Shown: positions 42,954 through 51,396 of the stretch, in pieces
How positions within the stretch are numbered: position 1 is the stretch's first letter
Layout: every line of letters begins with the position of its first letter
Source: G963678095 sp963678095
Lineage (GTDB): Bacteria; Bacillota; Negativicutes; Selenomonadales; Selenomonadaceae
Length of the DNA stretch: 64,000 nt
Assembly: GCA_963678095.2 (NCBI GenBank)
Contig: OY782746.1
Span: 1,488,001 to 1,552,000, forward strand
Direction of reading: 5' to 3'
Program-made: the position numbers and the translations under genes
Notes under the pieces: model-generated
Database searches by the model: none
Seen by the model: only the letters and a program-made list of their open reading frames with translations
Told to the model about the DNA's origin: nothing

Positions 42954-43439
42954 TTATAAGGATTGCTTTAGAAAAAACGATTTTTTATCAACTGCCCGCA
43001 TTGTCGCCAATATCCCATCCAGGTGATCGTATTCATGCTGCAGGAGTTCTGCGAGGCCTCCCTCAAGATCCAGGGTATGCTCCTGCCAGTCAAGATCGAA
43101 ATAAGAAATTCGACAACTTTTATAGCGCTCGACCTTCACCAGCAACCCGGGAAATGACATGCAGTCATCGAGCACCACCATTTTTTCGTCTGATAAAAAT
43201 TCCAAGACAGGATTGATAAAGACAACCGGCTGCTCTATATACATATAAATCAACCGCTTCTTCAGTCCAATTTGCGGGGCCGCAATTGCCCGACCGGCTC
43301 CATACTGACGCCGAAAATCACCTAGTGTATCGTGTAAATCCTCGACCGTCTGCGTCAGCGAATGAACCTCACTCTGGCTTATCGGTTCGCAATCTTCATA
43401 TAACTGAGGATTCCCCAGCTGCAAAACTTCCCTGACCAT
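42954..43439 (-). CDS. def: Peptide deformylase-like protein
   Basis: 161 residues. Three PDF motifs are present but altered: GRAIAAPQIGL (usual GxGLAAPQIG), DDCMSFPGL (usual EGCLS), and HEYDHLDGI (HEXXH). The catalytic Glu and metal ligands are kept, so activity is plausible, but the divergence suggests a second, non-housekeeping deformylase. It is followed by the M18 aminopeptidase, which fits N-terminal processing. Confidence 0.75.
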   Translation of the reverse strand: MVREVLQLGNPQLYEDCEPISQSEVHSLTQTVEDLHDTLGDFRRQYGAGRAIAAPQIGLKKRLIYMYIEQPVVFINPVLEFLSDEKMVVLDDCMSFPGLLVKVERYKSCRISYFDLDWQEHTLDLEGGLAELLQHEYDHLDGILATMRAVDKKSFFLKQSL

Positions 43440-43599
43440 AAACGCACTTCCTTTCCCAGCCGATTTTCACGAAAAAACTTTCTCTTTCTATACTACTGCG
43501 ACTTGAAAAAGCTGTAAACCAGGTCTTTTTATTTTCGTCTGCCTGCTATATAATTTAGCTAAACAAGGCCATAAAAATTTTTCATAAAGGAGTTTTGTT

Positions 43600-44130
43600 A
43601 TGCGACGACTCTGCCTGCTCCTGCTTTTCTTGCTGACTGCCAATGTGGCCGCTGCCGCAAGTCCATTATCCTCTGGCCTTGCGGTAGATACCAAGCTCAA
43701 AGTCATTGGCGTCAATCTCTATGGCCCTGCTTTTTATGCCGGAATTCGCCCCGGGGATCAGCTTTCGGCGATAAGTGCAGACCAGCTGTATCGACCCCTA
43801 TCAACTTCACTGACAGCGTTAATTCATCGCGCGAATGCAGACTGGCAGGTGCAACTAGCTTCCGTTCTCAAATTTAAGACAGTCGATTCCACCTGGGGTA
43901 TCCTGTATACCAACGCAGAAATTTCATCGTCTCTGACCACACACAGCGCCTATACAGTAATGCCGATCCCATCTGATAAGCTCAGGATAACAGGTGTTTT
44001 GTTTTTCACCCCCTCTGAGCACCAAGACTGTCAGATCTTCAACATCAATCTAAGCTTCTATGGGCAGGACAGTTCAGGACATTGGCAGTCCATCGCAGGA
44101 ACCGGCACACGCTGCAGCGCGAAATTTTAG
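43600..44130 (+). CDS. Small secreted protein with PDZ-like segment
   Basis: 176 residues, AAGGAG before the ATG. Signal peptide (MRRLCLLLLFLLTANVAAAA), then a PDZ-like carboxylate-binding segment GPAFYAGIRPGDQLSAISADQL. The C-terminal half is a beta-rich region of unknown fold. Probably periplasmic; function unknown. A downstream gene (44176) follows by 45 bases. Confidence 0.65.
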   Translation: MRRLCLLLLFLLTANVAAAASPLSSGLAVDTKLKVIGVNLYGPAFYAGIRPGDQLSAISADQLYRPLSTSLTALIHRANADWQVQLASVLKFKTVDSTWGILYTNAEISSSLTTHSAYTVMPIPSDKLRITGVLFFTPSEHQDCQIFNINLSFYGQDSSGHWQSIAGTGTRCSAKF

Positions 44131-44175
44131 AACATCTCCTGCCGGCAAAATAAATTTAAGAAATGGGGCTATTTT

Positions 44176-44670
44176 ATGCACAAAGACCATCTTCTCCTGC
44201 TGCAAAAAATGATCTGCCTTTACGAGGGGGATCCGCGGCGAATTCAGCATTTTTTAAAGGTTTACAGCTTTGCCTCACTACTCGGACATATGGAGCAGCT
44301 GCCGGAACAAACACAGTATCTGCTGGAGACAGCGGCCATTGTCCATGACATTGGCATTAAAGCCAGCGAAGCAAAATATGGCAGCAGCGCCGGAAAATAT
44401 CAGGAGATCGAAGGGCCCGATATTTCCCGGGAAATGCTCCGGGAAGCTGGCCTTGCCGAGACAGTCATCGAGCGCGTGGCATATCTGGTCGGACATCATC
44501 ACACCTATAATATTCCACGGGAAATCGATTATCAGCTTTTGGTCGAAGCAGACTTTCTCGTCAATGCCTATGAAGATACGCTCTCATCCCCGGCAATCAA
44601 AGCCCTGGGGGAACGAGTTTTTCGGTCCGCTAGCGGGAAGCAGCTTCTCCAAACCATATATAAAAATTAA
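44176..44670 (+). CDS. HD-domain phosphohydrolase-like protein
   Basis: 164 residues. HD motif AAIVHDIGIKASEAKYG near residues 53-69 and a later YLVGHHHTYN; the spacing fits a single HD domain protein of the YedJ/RelA-like hydrolase group. Metal ligands H..HD..D are present. Substrate unknown. A perfect Noc-binding-site-like palindrome lies inside this gene at 44422-44435. Confidence 0.82.
   Translation: MHKDHLLLLQKMICLYEGDPRRIQHFLKVYSFASLLGHMEQLPEQTQYLLETAAIVHDIGIKASEAKYGSSAGKYQEIEGPDISREMLREAGLAETVIERVAYLVGHHHTYNIPREIDYQLLVEADFLVNAYEDTLSSPAIKALGERVFRSASGKQLLQTIYKN
44422..44435. promoter_or_regulatory. Perfect match to the Noc binding site (NBS)
   Basis: ATTTCCCGGGAAAT, identical to the B. 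subtilis Noc consensus, inside the HD gene. A Noc homolog is encoded at 62634. Chance expectation of one perfect copy in 64 kb is of order 0.0002-0.0005, but Noc sites need not be conserved in this class. Confidence 0.5.
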
Positions 44671-44704
44671 AAGAAGGAGACTCCAGCAGAGTCTCCTTCT
44701 TTTC
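44670..44704. terminator. Bidirectional terminator between HD and RDD genes
   Basis: AGAAGGAGACTC / GAGTCTCCTTCT stem with flanking A and T runs. Confidence 0.8.
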
Positions 44705-44709
44705 GCCGG

Positions 44710-45153
44710 CTAAGCCAGTTTTATGTATTCATCCATTCTTACGACCTGCGTATTCGTCACGGTATCGCCCATGCGCCGCCCATCACCAGAAAACAGCAGC
44801 AAAACCTCCAGCGGTATCTGCACCAGCAAGTTCCGGATAACACTCTTTATGATACTGCAGGGAGCATTATTATTGCGCTGCAAAACAATCAACCCAATAT
44901 AACGTTTGCCAAAACTGCGTCCGCCAAAAGCATCTTTTGTCGTAAGGTAAAGCAGTCCCCATATCAAGAATGCATTAGCCGTCAGCGAAGGCTCTGTGCT
45001 ATCGCCTATACCATAGACCAGCGAATACAACAGCAACGGCAGTCCGGCAATAACAAGATCAATCAGATACGCAACGATTCTATCCTGCGCTCTGGTTTTT
45101 GTATAGCATTCTTTTTCTTTTTTTCGCTTATGCTTATAGTGCAATCCTCGCAT
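44710..45153 (-). CDS. RDD-family membrane protein
   Basis: 147 residues, GGGAGG seven bases before ATG. RDD domain: RAQDRIVAYLIDLVIAG (Arg-Asp pair in the first helix) and FGGRSFGKRYIGLIVLQ. About three membrane helices. Usually of unknown transport or ion-related function. Confidence 0.82.
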   Translation of the reverse strand: MRGLHYKHKRKKEKECYTKTRAQDRIVAYLIDLVIAGLPLLLYSLVYGIGDSTEPSLTANAFLIWGLLYLTTKDAFGGRSFGKRYIGLIVLQRNNNAPCSIIKSVIRNLLVQIPLEVLLLFSGDGRRMGDTVTNTQVVRMDEYIKLA

Positions 45154-45261
45154 TGAAAAACCTCCCGTATTTATGATAAGTAAAATAAAAATTCATATTC
45201 TCATTATATGATAAATCCATGAATATTCCTACCATTTTAAATAATACTTTTATTACCCAAC

Positions 45262-45296
45262 AAAAATCCCCTGAACAACCGTTCAGGGGATTTTTT
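45262..45296. terminator. Terminator of the glutamate synthase operon
   Basis: AAATCCCCTGAAC / GTTCAGGGGATTT stem with flanking T and A runs on both sides. Confidence 0.85.
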
Positions 45297-45297
45297 A

Positions 45298-47631
45298 TCA
45301 GGCCTTATTATAGGTCCGATAAAGGGCTATGTCTTCTGGATTTTCCTTGATGGACCAGATGCCACACGGGCAGATACCGGCACAGATACCACAGCCAATA
45401 CAGCGGTCTGGATCGGAAATATATTCAAAGCTCCCATCCGCATGTGCTAACCGGGTAATGGCCTTCTCGGGACAGGATTCTATACACATCCGGCAATCAC
45501 GACAGGTCCCACAGCTGATGCAGCGGGTATGATCATCAACCGGATCCAGCAGGTTACAGTGATGACATTTATCAAAATATTCGCGGGATATCCGTTCGGC
45601 CGGAATGACCTCTTTCTTGGCCATTGCCTGCAAGGGTTGTCCCAGGACATATTCATCGGCAAAATGGGCGGCTTTTATCCCTCCGCCAATCGCATCAACA
45701 AGACGGCCTGGCTTTATCACATCACCAGCCGCAAACACTCCGTCAAGAATGCTTTGGTCTTCCTGTGGCACCAGCCACTGGCGGAATTTCTGTATGGAAT
45801 CATCCGCCGGCAGATAATCGAGAACCGGCGCTTCGCCGATAGAGACAATTACCATATCTCCGGGGATAAACCGACCCTCTTGATCATAAACACCCTCATC
45901 CGTAATTTTAGCCGTCATAAATGGCCAGACAATCCGCCCGCCGAGATCTTCGACATGGGCAATTTCTTCCGCAAATGCAGCTGGCTTTTGCACATCGACG
46001 CAGACGACACTGGCCGCTCCCATCTGGTAGGCTCCTACAGCTGTATCCATTCCAGAATTCCCGGCACCAATAACGATTACATTTTTCCCAACTTTTGGAT
46101 TTTGGCCACGATTGACCGCCTTCAGGAAGTCTATTCCATGGACCAGTTTTTCCGCACCCTCCCAAGGGAAATATCTCGCTTCATGACCACCCGTAGCAAC
46201 GATTACCGCATCATTTTCGGCCCGCAACTGAGCAAATTTCTCAGCATCCACCTTGTACCCGGCAACAAATTTCACGCCAAGCTCTTCAATGCGGCGAAGT
46301 TCCGCTTCTAAAATTTCATGCGGCAGACGTCCCCGCGGAATAACCTGTTCGAGCTTCCCGCCAATTGCCGGAGCTTCATCATAAACCGAAACGGCATGGC
46401 CTTTACGAGCCAACTGCCAGGCAGCCGAAAGTCCGGCCATCCCGCCGCCGATAACAGCAATGTTCTTACCGGTTTTTTTCTCCGGCATAGCGACTTTTGT
46501 ATGAATCGACTGCAGGCCGAGCCCGCCGATCTGAACGGCTTCATCAATTTTAGACCGGGTACAACCCTGCATACAGAGATTTGGACAAACCGAACCGCAA
46601 ACCGAGCCCGGAAACGGCGTATAATCGAGGACAAGCTTGCAGGCTTCTTCAAGACGTCCTTCACGGATCAGATCATAACGACGCTGGGAAGGAATTCCTG
46701 CGGGACAGTTAAATTCACATGGTGCCGCATATTTTTCATTCTCCCAGGACGGCGTGCGCAGACGATAGAGCCCGGTTTCAACTGTATTTTTTACGGCAAA
46801 ATCATCCATTGCGACATCACTGAAAATCCCGCCCTTGGTCCATTCCTCCAACCGGAATTCCCGCAGATGCGGCTGTGCTTTTGCTTTTTTTTCAGAAAAC
46901 GCCAGCGGAGAAAGCTTATGCCACTCTTCCCAGACAGAAATCTCCGCCTTAAGCTCCGGACGACCGATTGAATCGAGAAATTCGTCCATGCCGCCTTCAA
47001 GAAAAGCAATATCTTCAGCCTCAAGCTCCTGCAGCTTTATATCAGAAGCGTAACCGCTCGCCTGCCCGCGGAAGTAAACCACACCACCCACCATGCCAAC
47101 GCAAGCACGGTCGCCTAATACGGAGTCAAAGGCTTCACTGTCATTGCCGCAGACAATCGCCCGGCCGCCACCCATGAATTCAAAGGAAAAGCTACCGACA
47201 TTTTTGAGTATCCAAAGTTCCGGCTCTTCATAGAGCGGATCATGCTTCATCAAAGAACCGGAACGCGTTCCGGCCCGGCCGCCGATATAAATCTTCCCGC
47301 CGGCAGAGCAGTGTCCGGCCGTATCACCGGCATCACCTTTAACCGTGATCTTGCCACCGGCATTGAGCCAGCCGACATCAGCCGAAGCGGACTCTTCCAC
47401 AATAACTTCTGTATTATCAAGGCACATGGACCCCACGCGCTGACCGGCATTGCGCACGCGGAAGGTAAGCTTTTTACCTTCCGGATGCCACAACGGCCCC
47501 CCGATATCATGCTGCCCGGAGGCCGCTATATCAAAGTCTGTTTCACCATTGGCCACGGCTTCGCCGATCGCCAACAGCAACTCCTGCGTGGACATGCGGT
47601 CATGCCCCTGTAATGTATCTATTTTAAACAT
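45298..47631 (-). CDS. Glutamate synthase: GXGXG domain fused to GltD-like NAD(P)H oxidoreductase and ferredoxin
   Basis: 777 residues. Residues about 1-250 form the C-terminal GXGXG domain of GltB (glycine-rich beta-helix, e.g. NAGGKITVKGDAGDTAGH). Residues 300-690 are the GltD-like part with FNCPAGIPSQRRYD, FAD site IGGGMAGLSAAWQLARKG and NADPH site IGAGNSGMDTAVGAYQMG. The C-terminus has clustered Cys segments CHHCNLL, CISCGTCRDCRMCIESCP and CIGCGICAGICP, for 4Fe-4S clusters. It is the reductant-supplying subunit of a split glutamate synthase, in one operon with the two genes upstream (15 bases apart from the FMN gene). Confidence 0.9.
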   Translation of the reverse strand: MFKIDTLQGHDRMSTQELLLAIGEAVANGETDFDIAASGQHDIGGPLWHPEGKKLTFRVRNAGQRVGSMCLDNTEVIVEESASADVGWLNAGGKITVKGDAGDTAGHCSAGGKIYIGGRAGTRSGSLMKHDPLYEEPELWILKNVGSFSFEFMGGGRAIVCGNDSEAFDSVLGDRACVGMVGGVVYFRGQASGYASDIKLQELEAEDIAFLEGGMDEFLDSIGRPELKAEISVWEEWHKLSPLAFSEKKAKAQPHLREFRLEEWTKGGIFSDVAMDDFAVKNTVETGLYRLRTPSWENEKYAAPCEFNCPAGIPSQRRYDLIREGRLEEACKLVLDYTPFPGSVCGSVCPNLCMQGCTRSKIDEAVQIGGLGLQSIHTKVAMPEKKTGKNIAVIGGGMAGLSAAWQLARKGHAVSVYDEAPAIGGKLEQVIPRGRLPHEILEAELRRIEELGVKFVAGYKVDAEKFAQLRAENDAVIVATGGHEARYFPWEGAEKLVHGIDFLKAVNRGQNPKVGKNVIVIGAGNSGMDTAVGAYQMGAASVVCVDVQKPAAFAEEIAHVEDLGGRIVWPFMTAKITDEGVYDQEGRFIPGDMVIVSIGEAPVLDYLPADDSIQKFRQWLVPQEDQSILDGVFAAGDVIKPGRLVDAIGGGIKAAHFADEYVLGQPLQAMAKKEVIPAERISREYFDKCHHCNLLDPVDDHTRCISCGTCRDCRMCIESCPEKAITRLAHADGSFEYISDPDRCIGCGICAGICPCGIWSIKENPEDIALYRTYNKA

Positions 47632-47646
47632 TTTTAAGCAGCCTCC

Positions 47647-49278
47647 TTAGCATACATACTGAATGCCGAGCTTGTCGGCAATTGCTTTATCCGTTGATAC
47701 CAATGCATCACTGCGGCCTACCGGCAGTGAACTGTTTCCAATCGGCGCCATCAGCTTGCGCAGCTCCGAATCAAACGCCAGTACATAGTCGACAATTTTC
47801 TGTGCCCCACGATCGATGTCAAGACGCTTTACCAGCCGTGGATCCTGGCTGCAGATACCCGTCGGACATTTGCCTGTATTGCAGGCGTTGCAGCGGCCCT
47901 GTTCGTTGCCGACACAGCCGAGCAACTGGATCAGCAACTTCCCGATAAACACCCCATTGGCGCCAAGGCAGATCATTTTAAAGGCATCAGCAGCGGCATT
48001 ACCCGTCATGCCGATACCGCCACCAGCATAAAGCGGAATCTGTCCCTGAAGCCCCTGCTTGACAGCCGCCAGATAACATTCTCTGAGCTTAGATACGACC
48101 GGATGCCCAGTGTGATCAAGAGAAATTTCATTGGCAGCCCCGGTCCCCCCCTGAATCCCGTCAAGGAAAAAACCACCGCAGATTTTGTAAGGATCGCGAA
48201 GCAAATTATTGTATACGGAAACCGAGGTGGCCGAAGCCGCGCATTTGATCGCAACCGGCACCCGGAAACCAAAAGCCGCATTCAAGGACAAATGCATCTT
48301 TTGTACGGATTCTTCGATAGAATACAGTCCCTGATGATTTGGCGGCGAAGAAAGCGTTGCTTTCGGCACCCCACGGATAGCTTGAATATGTTCTGCCACC
48401 TTAGCAGAAGGCAGCAGTCCGCCATCCCCAGGTTTTGCCCCCTGACCAATCTTGATCAGCACGCCAGCCGGATCCACCTGCATTTTAGGCAGAGCTTTAA
48501 TGATTCGATTCCAGCCAAAATGGCCGGAGGCGATCTGAATGATCATGTATTTTAAAGCTTCTGATTCCATCAATTTTACTGGCATGCCGCCTTCACCGGA
48601 GCTCATGCGCACCGGCAGACCGCATTTTTCATTGAGATACCCGGTAGCCAAAGCAACCGCTTCCCAGGCACGGGTAGATAACGCCCCGATTGACATATCA
48701 GAAAAAATCAACGGATATATCCAGTTTACTGGCGGCGTTTTATGCGCCAGGCTCAATTTCCCGCCCTGAATAGCAAACGGCAACTCCCGCGGGGAAAGTA
48801 CCCGGCCAAAAGGGGCTCTGACATCAAACGTATGGCGCTCTGAATCGAGGGCCGGATCCGTCATCTGGCTGATGCGCCCAACCACAATGTGATCAAGCGT
48901 GCGCTGCGCATTAAGATTCGTCCGCCCGCCGCGCTTAATTGGCCCGCCGTCTCGCGACAAAAGCGTTTTGCGCGTATCAACATTGCGGACAGGACGGATG
49001 GCACTATTGGGGCATACCTTTTCGCACATGCCACAGCCGACACAGGCATGGGCAATATCTCCAACTTGCTTAATAACCGGCACCGCCCGGTGTTTATGGA
49101 CCGGTTTGGGCTGGCTGCTCTCCGACATGGTAACCGACCGGCGGGATACCCCGGCTTTAATCGCTCCGAAGGTACACGAGGCCACACAGCTGCCGCACAT
49201 CGTACAGCTGTCAACATTATATTCTATTTTCCAGTTGAGATCATTGACCGCAACGTCCTGTGTCTTTACTGTTTCCAT
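47647..49278 (-). CDS. Glutamate synthase FMN (central) domain with N-terminal ferredoxins
   Basis: 543 residues. Two 4Fe-4S ferredoxin motifs at the start (CTMCGSCVASC; CVGCGMCEKVCP), then the FMN barrel of GltB with MPVKLMESEALKYM, KIGQGAKPGDGGLLPSAKV, GGFFLDGIQGGTGAA, and the 3Fe-4S Cys set CNACNTGKCPTGICSQDP. Performs the reductive amination of 2-oxoglutarate using ammonia released by the amidotransferase partner. The start overlaps the upstream gene by 13 bases. Confidence 0.92.
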   Translation of the reverse strand: METVKTQDVAVNDLNWKIEYNVDSCTMCGSCVASCTFGAIKAGVSRRSVTMSESSQPKPVHKHRAVPVIKQVGDIAHACVGCGMCEKVCPNSAIRPVRNVDTRKTLLSRDGGPIKRGGRTNLNAQRTLDHIVVGRISQMTDPALDSERHTFDVRAPFGRVLSPRELPFAIQGGKLSLAHKTPPVNWIYPLIFSDMSIGALSTRAWEAVALATGYLNEKCGLPVRMSSGEGGMPVKLMESEALKYMIIQIASGHFGWNRIIKALPKMQVDPAGVLIKIGQGAKPGDGGLLPSAKVAEHIQAIRGVPKATLSSPPNHQGLYSIEESVQKMHLSLNAAFGFRVPVAIKCAASATSVSVYNNLLRDPYKICGGFFLDGIQGGTGAANEISLDHTGHPVVSKLRECYLAAVKQGLQGQIPLYAGGGIGMTGNAAADAFKMICLGANGVFIGKLLIQLLGCVGNEQGRCNACNTGKCPTGICSQDPRLVKRLDIDRGAQKIVDYVLAFDSELRKLMAPIGNSSLPVGRSDALVSTDKAIADKLGIQYVC

Positions 49279-50372
49279 CTTTGTACCTCCAAATCATTGC
49301 CGATGACGACAACTTCACGTTCATTCGGATAAATGTCTTTCGTCATATCGCGGTGTGGCAGGATTTCATTCAACCCGCAGACCTCGGAAGAGATGGCAAT
49401 CGTTGTATCATCGCCACCAACGACAACCGGGCGCAATTTTTTTGAATCGCAGCAGGTCAGCATGCGGCCATCAGGCAATACAGCAATTACTGTATTAGGT
49501 CCGTTGATTTCAAGATTTGCCAGCGACTGCCGGATGGCTTTGAGGACCTCTTTATCTGGACGCTCCTCGATCTCGGCAAACGGCAAAGGTGTAATTACAT
49601 GCTTGTAATATTCAATCGGCCACTTGAGTTCATGCAATACATAATGCAGCGTATACAAGAAATTCTGCGAATCTGATTCAAAGCCTGTATACCCGCGATG
49701 TAAGGACTTTTGAAACTCCTTGTTCTTCGTATAGAAGGTATTTTCGCCATTCGCACAGAGCGTATAGCCCTGCAGGAAAAACGGATGTGCGGCATAGCGA
49801 ACGATATCGTAGTTTGTATTTTGACGGCACTGCGCCACAATGCTCTTGGCCACAAGACAGCCATTATCATCCCAAAGGCGAAAATAGGTTGCAATATCGC
49901 GTGGATCCCCAATTTCCTTTAAGGTCAGTACATCCGGCCAGAAGGAATAGACATACCCTTCTCCTGCTTCCTCCAGCATTTTGCGCAGGCGCAGACGGGT
50001 ATCCATCAGCAGGTCCTCGCGCTCCGCCTGTGTTTTTTCATTATAGTGCTCCGGATAATCATAATTGCGGAAAATATAGTATGGCATCGCTTTTATATCC
50101 AGGCCCGCCTGCTTGTTGGGGACGGGAATCCATTCCGCCAGCTGAACAAAGTTATGGCTATCCATGTAGTCTTCGACCATCTGTGCCCCTCGCTGCGTAC
50201 AGGCCAGTGACAACAGCGGTTTTTCCTTATAATCAGAAAAAATTCCATATAAATCCTGCATTACCATCGCAAAGCCGGAATTATCATGGCCCTCCTGCTG
50301 CGGCAGCATCAAATGCAAAGCCTTTGACGGATGAACCGGAACTTTACTCTTTATCGAACCAATTCTGCACAT
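49266..50372 (-). CDS. Glutamate synthase glutamine amidotransferase subunit (class II)
   Basis: 368 residues from ATG 50372, giving MCRIGSIKS: the Cys right after Met becomes the N-terminal nucleophile. AAAGGAGAG lies just upstream, whereas the earlier in-frame ATG 50399 would bury the Cys. Class II amidotransferase blocks: QEGHDNSGFAMVMQ and later GYTGFESDSQNFLYTL. It hydrolyses glutamine and channels ammonia to the FMN subunit. First gene of the operon; three separate polypeptides replace the single GltB chain, as in archaeal-type enzymes. Confidence 0.9.
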   Translation of the reverse strand: MCRIGSIKSKVPVHPSKALHLMLPQQEGHDNSGFAMVMQDLYGIFSDYKEKPLLSLACTQRGAQMVEDYMDSHNFVQLAEWIPVPNKQAGLDIKAMPYYIFRNYDYPEHYNEKTQAEREDLLMDTRLRLRKMLEEAGEGYVYSFWPDVLTLKEIGDPRDIATYFRLWDDNGCLVAKSIVAQCRQNTNYDIVRYAAHPFFLQGYTLCANGENTFYTKNKEFQKSLHRGYTGFESDSQNFLYTLHYVLHELKWPIEYYKHVITPLPFAEIEERPDKEVLKAIRQSLANLEINGPNTVIAVLPDGRMLTCCDSKKLRPVVVGGDDTTIAISSEVCGLNEILPHRDMTKDIYPNEREVVVIGNDLEVQRWKQ

Positions 50373-50403
50373 ATATTTCTCTCCTTTATAAATACACATA
50401 TAG

Positions 50404-50416
50404 ATGATAGTATCAT
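50404..50416. repeat. 13-bp perfect palindrome in the glt leader
   Basis: ATGATA-G-TATCAT, 32 bases upstream of the amidotransferase start. Confidence 0.4.
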
Positions 50417-50427
50417 TTTCACAAACT

Positions 50428-50493
50428 CCACTCCGTGTTCATCCGGAGCGTAATTATCACGCGAACATTTCCGTTACCAGGAGGCATCTCCGT
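50428..50493 (-). ncRNA. Structured 5' leader of the glutamate synthase operon
   Basis: On the minus strand (transcript) GGAG-ATGC-CTCC forms a small hairpin (50480-50491), followed by TGTTC...GAACA enclosing GCGT...ACGC (50436-50467). An alternative hairpin CTCCG/CGGAG (50431-50448) shares bases with the second, so the two are mutually exclusive. It matches no riboswitch class I could recognise. Confidence 0.4.
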
Positions 50494-50518
50494 TTAGAAA
50501 ATACATCTGTTTTTTTAC

Positions 50519-50592
50519 AGTGCATTAAATGTAACGCACTTAATATTATATTGATGTAATCTTATGCTGTCAATATGCATATAGTGCATTAA
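50519..50592. promoter_or_regulatory. Repeated boxes flanking the glt promoter
   Basis: AGTGCATTAA occurs at 50519-50528 and again at 50583-50592; a degenerate inverted copy CGCACTTAA lies at 50535-50543. They flank the promoter at 50545-50573 (about +10 and -45), a layout expected for a repressor. Confidence 0.5.
50545..50573 (-). promoter_or_regulatory. Consensus promoter of the glutamate synthase operon
   Basis: TTGACA (50573-50568), 17 bases, TATAAT (50550-50545). Predicted start near 50538, leader about 166 bases. Confidence 0.85.
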
Positions 50593-50855
50593 TTTTCTGA
50601 AAAATATCCAAGCAAAACCGTATTTTAAGCTTTCACGCTGGCAGTATATGCATAAATATTCATATTAACCATTATTATTCATCTGTGAATCTTTACACTA
50701 AACGGCCTAAAGGTGTGGAAGCTGGCATCCTGCGGGTGTTTATGCGCTATCCACCGTAATATTACCTGGGTTTTGTACTGCATTGTTTTGCGGTATACAA
50801 AATAATCCACTGTCACTCACCCGCCAAATGTATACACCATGTATTTTGTATATTT
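50593..50855. other. Intergenic region between glt promoter and bactofilin
   Basis: About 260 bases without a gene; AT-rich, with two GTATAC-containing stretches (near 50792-50800 and 50830) and a weak GGTGTGG...CCACC pairing near 50710-50755. Nothing else was identified. Confidence 0.5.
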
Positions 50856-50893
50856 TAAAAAAAGTCCTTAGAGACTCTATTCTCTAAGGACTT
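50856..50893 (-). terminator. Terminator after the bactofilin gene
   Basis: AGTCCTTAGAGA / TCTCTAAGGACT stem; minus-strand T7 follows. Confidence 0.8.
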
Positions 50894-50916
50894 TCTGTAA
50901 AAACGCCGTAACATTA

Positions 50917-51327
50917 TTATGCTTTTTTGCTCTTCTTTATGTCAACTACCTCGCCGGCATCGGCTTTTTTCCCCGACATTTCGCTGCGCCCGCGAAATAC
51001 AGCCCCTTCTTCAATACTGAAGGAAGCAGCCTTTGTATCGCCAAACAGCTGTCCCGAGGCAAAGATGTTCAAACTGCTTGCCGCTTCAATGTTTCCCTTG
51101 ATGATCCCGGAAACCAACAGATTGGCGGCTTTAATATTACCAACCACTTCCCCGGTTTTCCCTATGACAACGCTTCCTGATACCGCAATATCACCTTCCA
51201 CTCGCCCATCAATCCGTATATTGCCGCTGCCGCTGATTTCGCCTTTAATCGCCGTATTCTTCCCGACAATCGTTTCAATATCACTGTTACCAGCTGATTC
51301 CACCTTTTTTTTCACTCCGCCAAACAT
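50917..51327 (-). CDS. Bactofilin (polymer-forming cytoskeletal protein)
   Basis: 136 residues. DUF583/bactofilin core: IVGKNTAIKGEISGSGNIRIDGRVEGDIAVSGSVVIGKTGEV, a right-handed beta-helix that polymerises. A basic, Lys-rich tail is present. In many bacteria bactofilin works with an M23 peptidase; here an M23 gene lies 69 bases upstream on the same strand, though a terminator separates them. Confidence 0.9.
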   Translation of the reverse strand: MFGGVKKKVESAGNSDIETIVGKNTAIKGEISGSGNIRIDGRVEGDIAVSGSVVIGKTGEVVGNIKAANLLVSGIIKGNIEAASSLNIFASGQLFGDTKAASFSIEEGAVFRGRSEMSGKKADAGEVVDIKKSKKA

Positions 51328-51355
51328 AAACTTTCACACTCCCTGTAAATTTTCT

Positions 51356-51389
51356 ATAAAAAAAGTCCAGATGTTTCCACCTGGACTTC
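51356..51389 (-). terminator. Terminator after the M23 gene
   Basis: AAGTCCAG / CTGGACTT stem; minus-strand T7 follows. Confidence 0.75.
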
Positions 51390-51396
51390 TATTCAC

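Noticed and set aside
50428..50493. Fluoride (crcB), THF or glutamine riboswitch in the glt leader
   Set aside because: GGAGATG-CCTCC resembles the fluoride motif start only loosely and the remaining conserved parts are missing; no other class fits.
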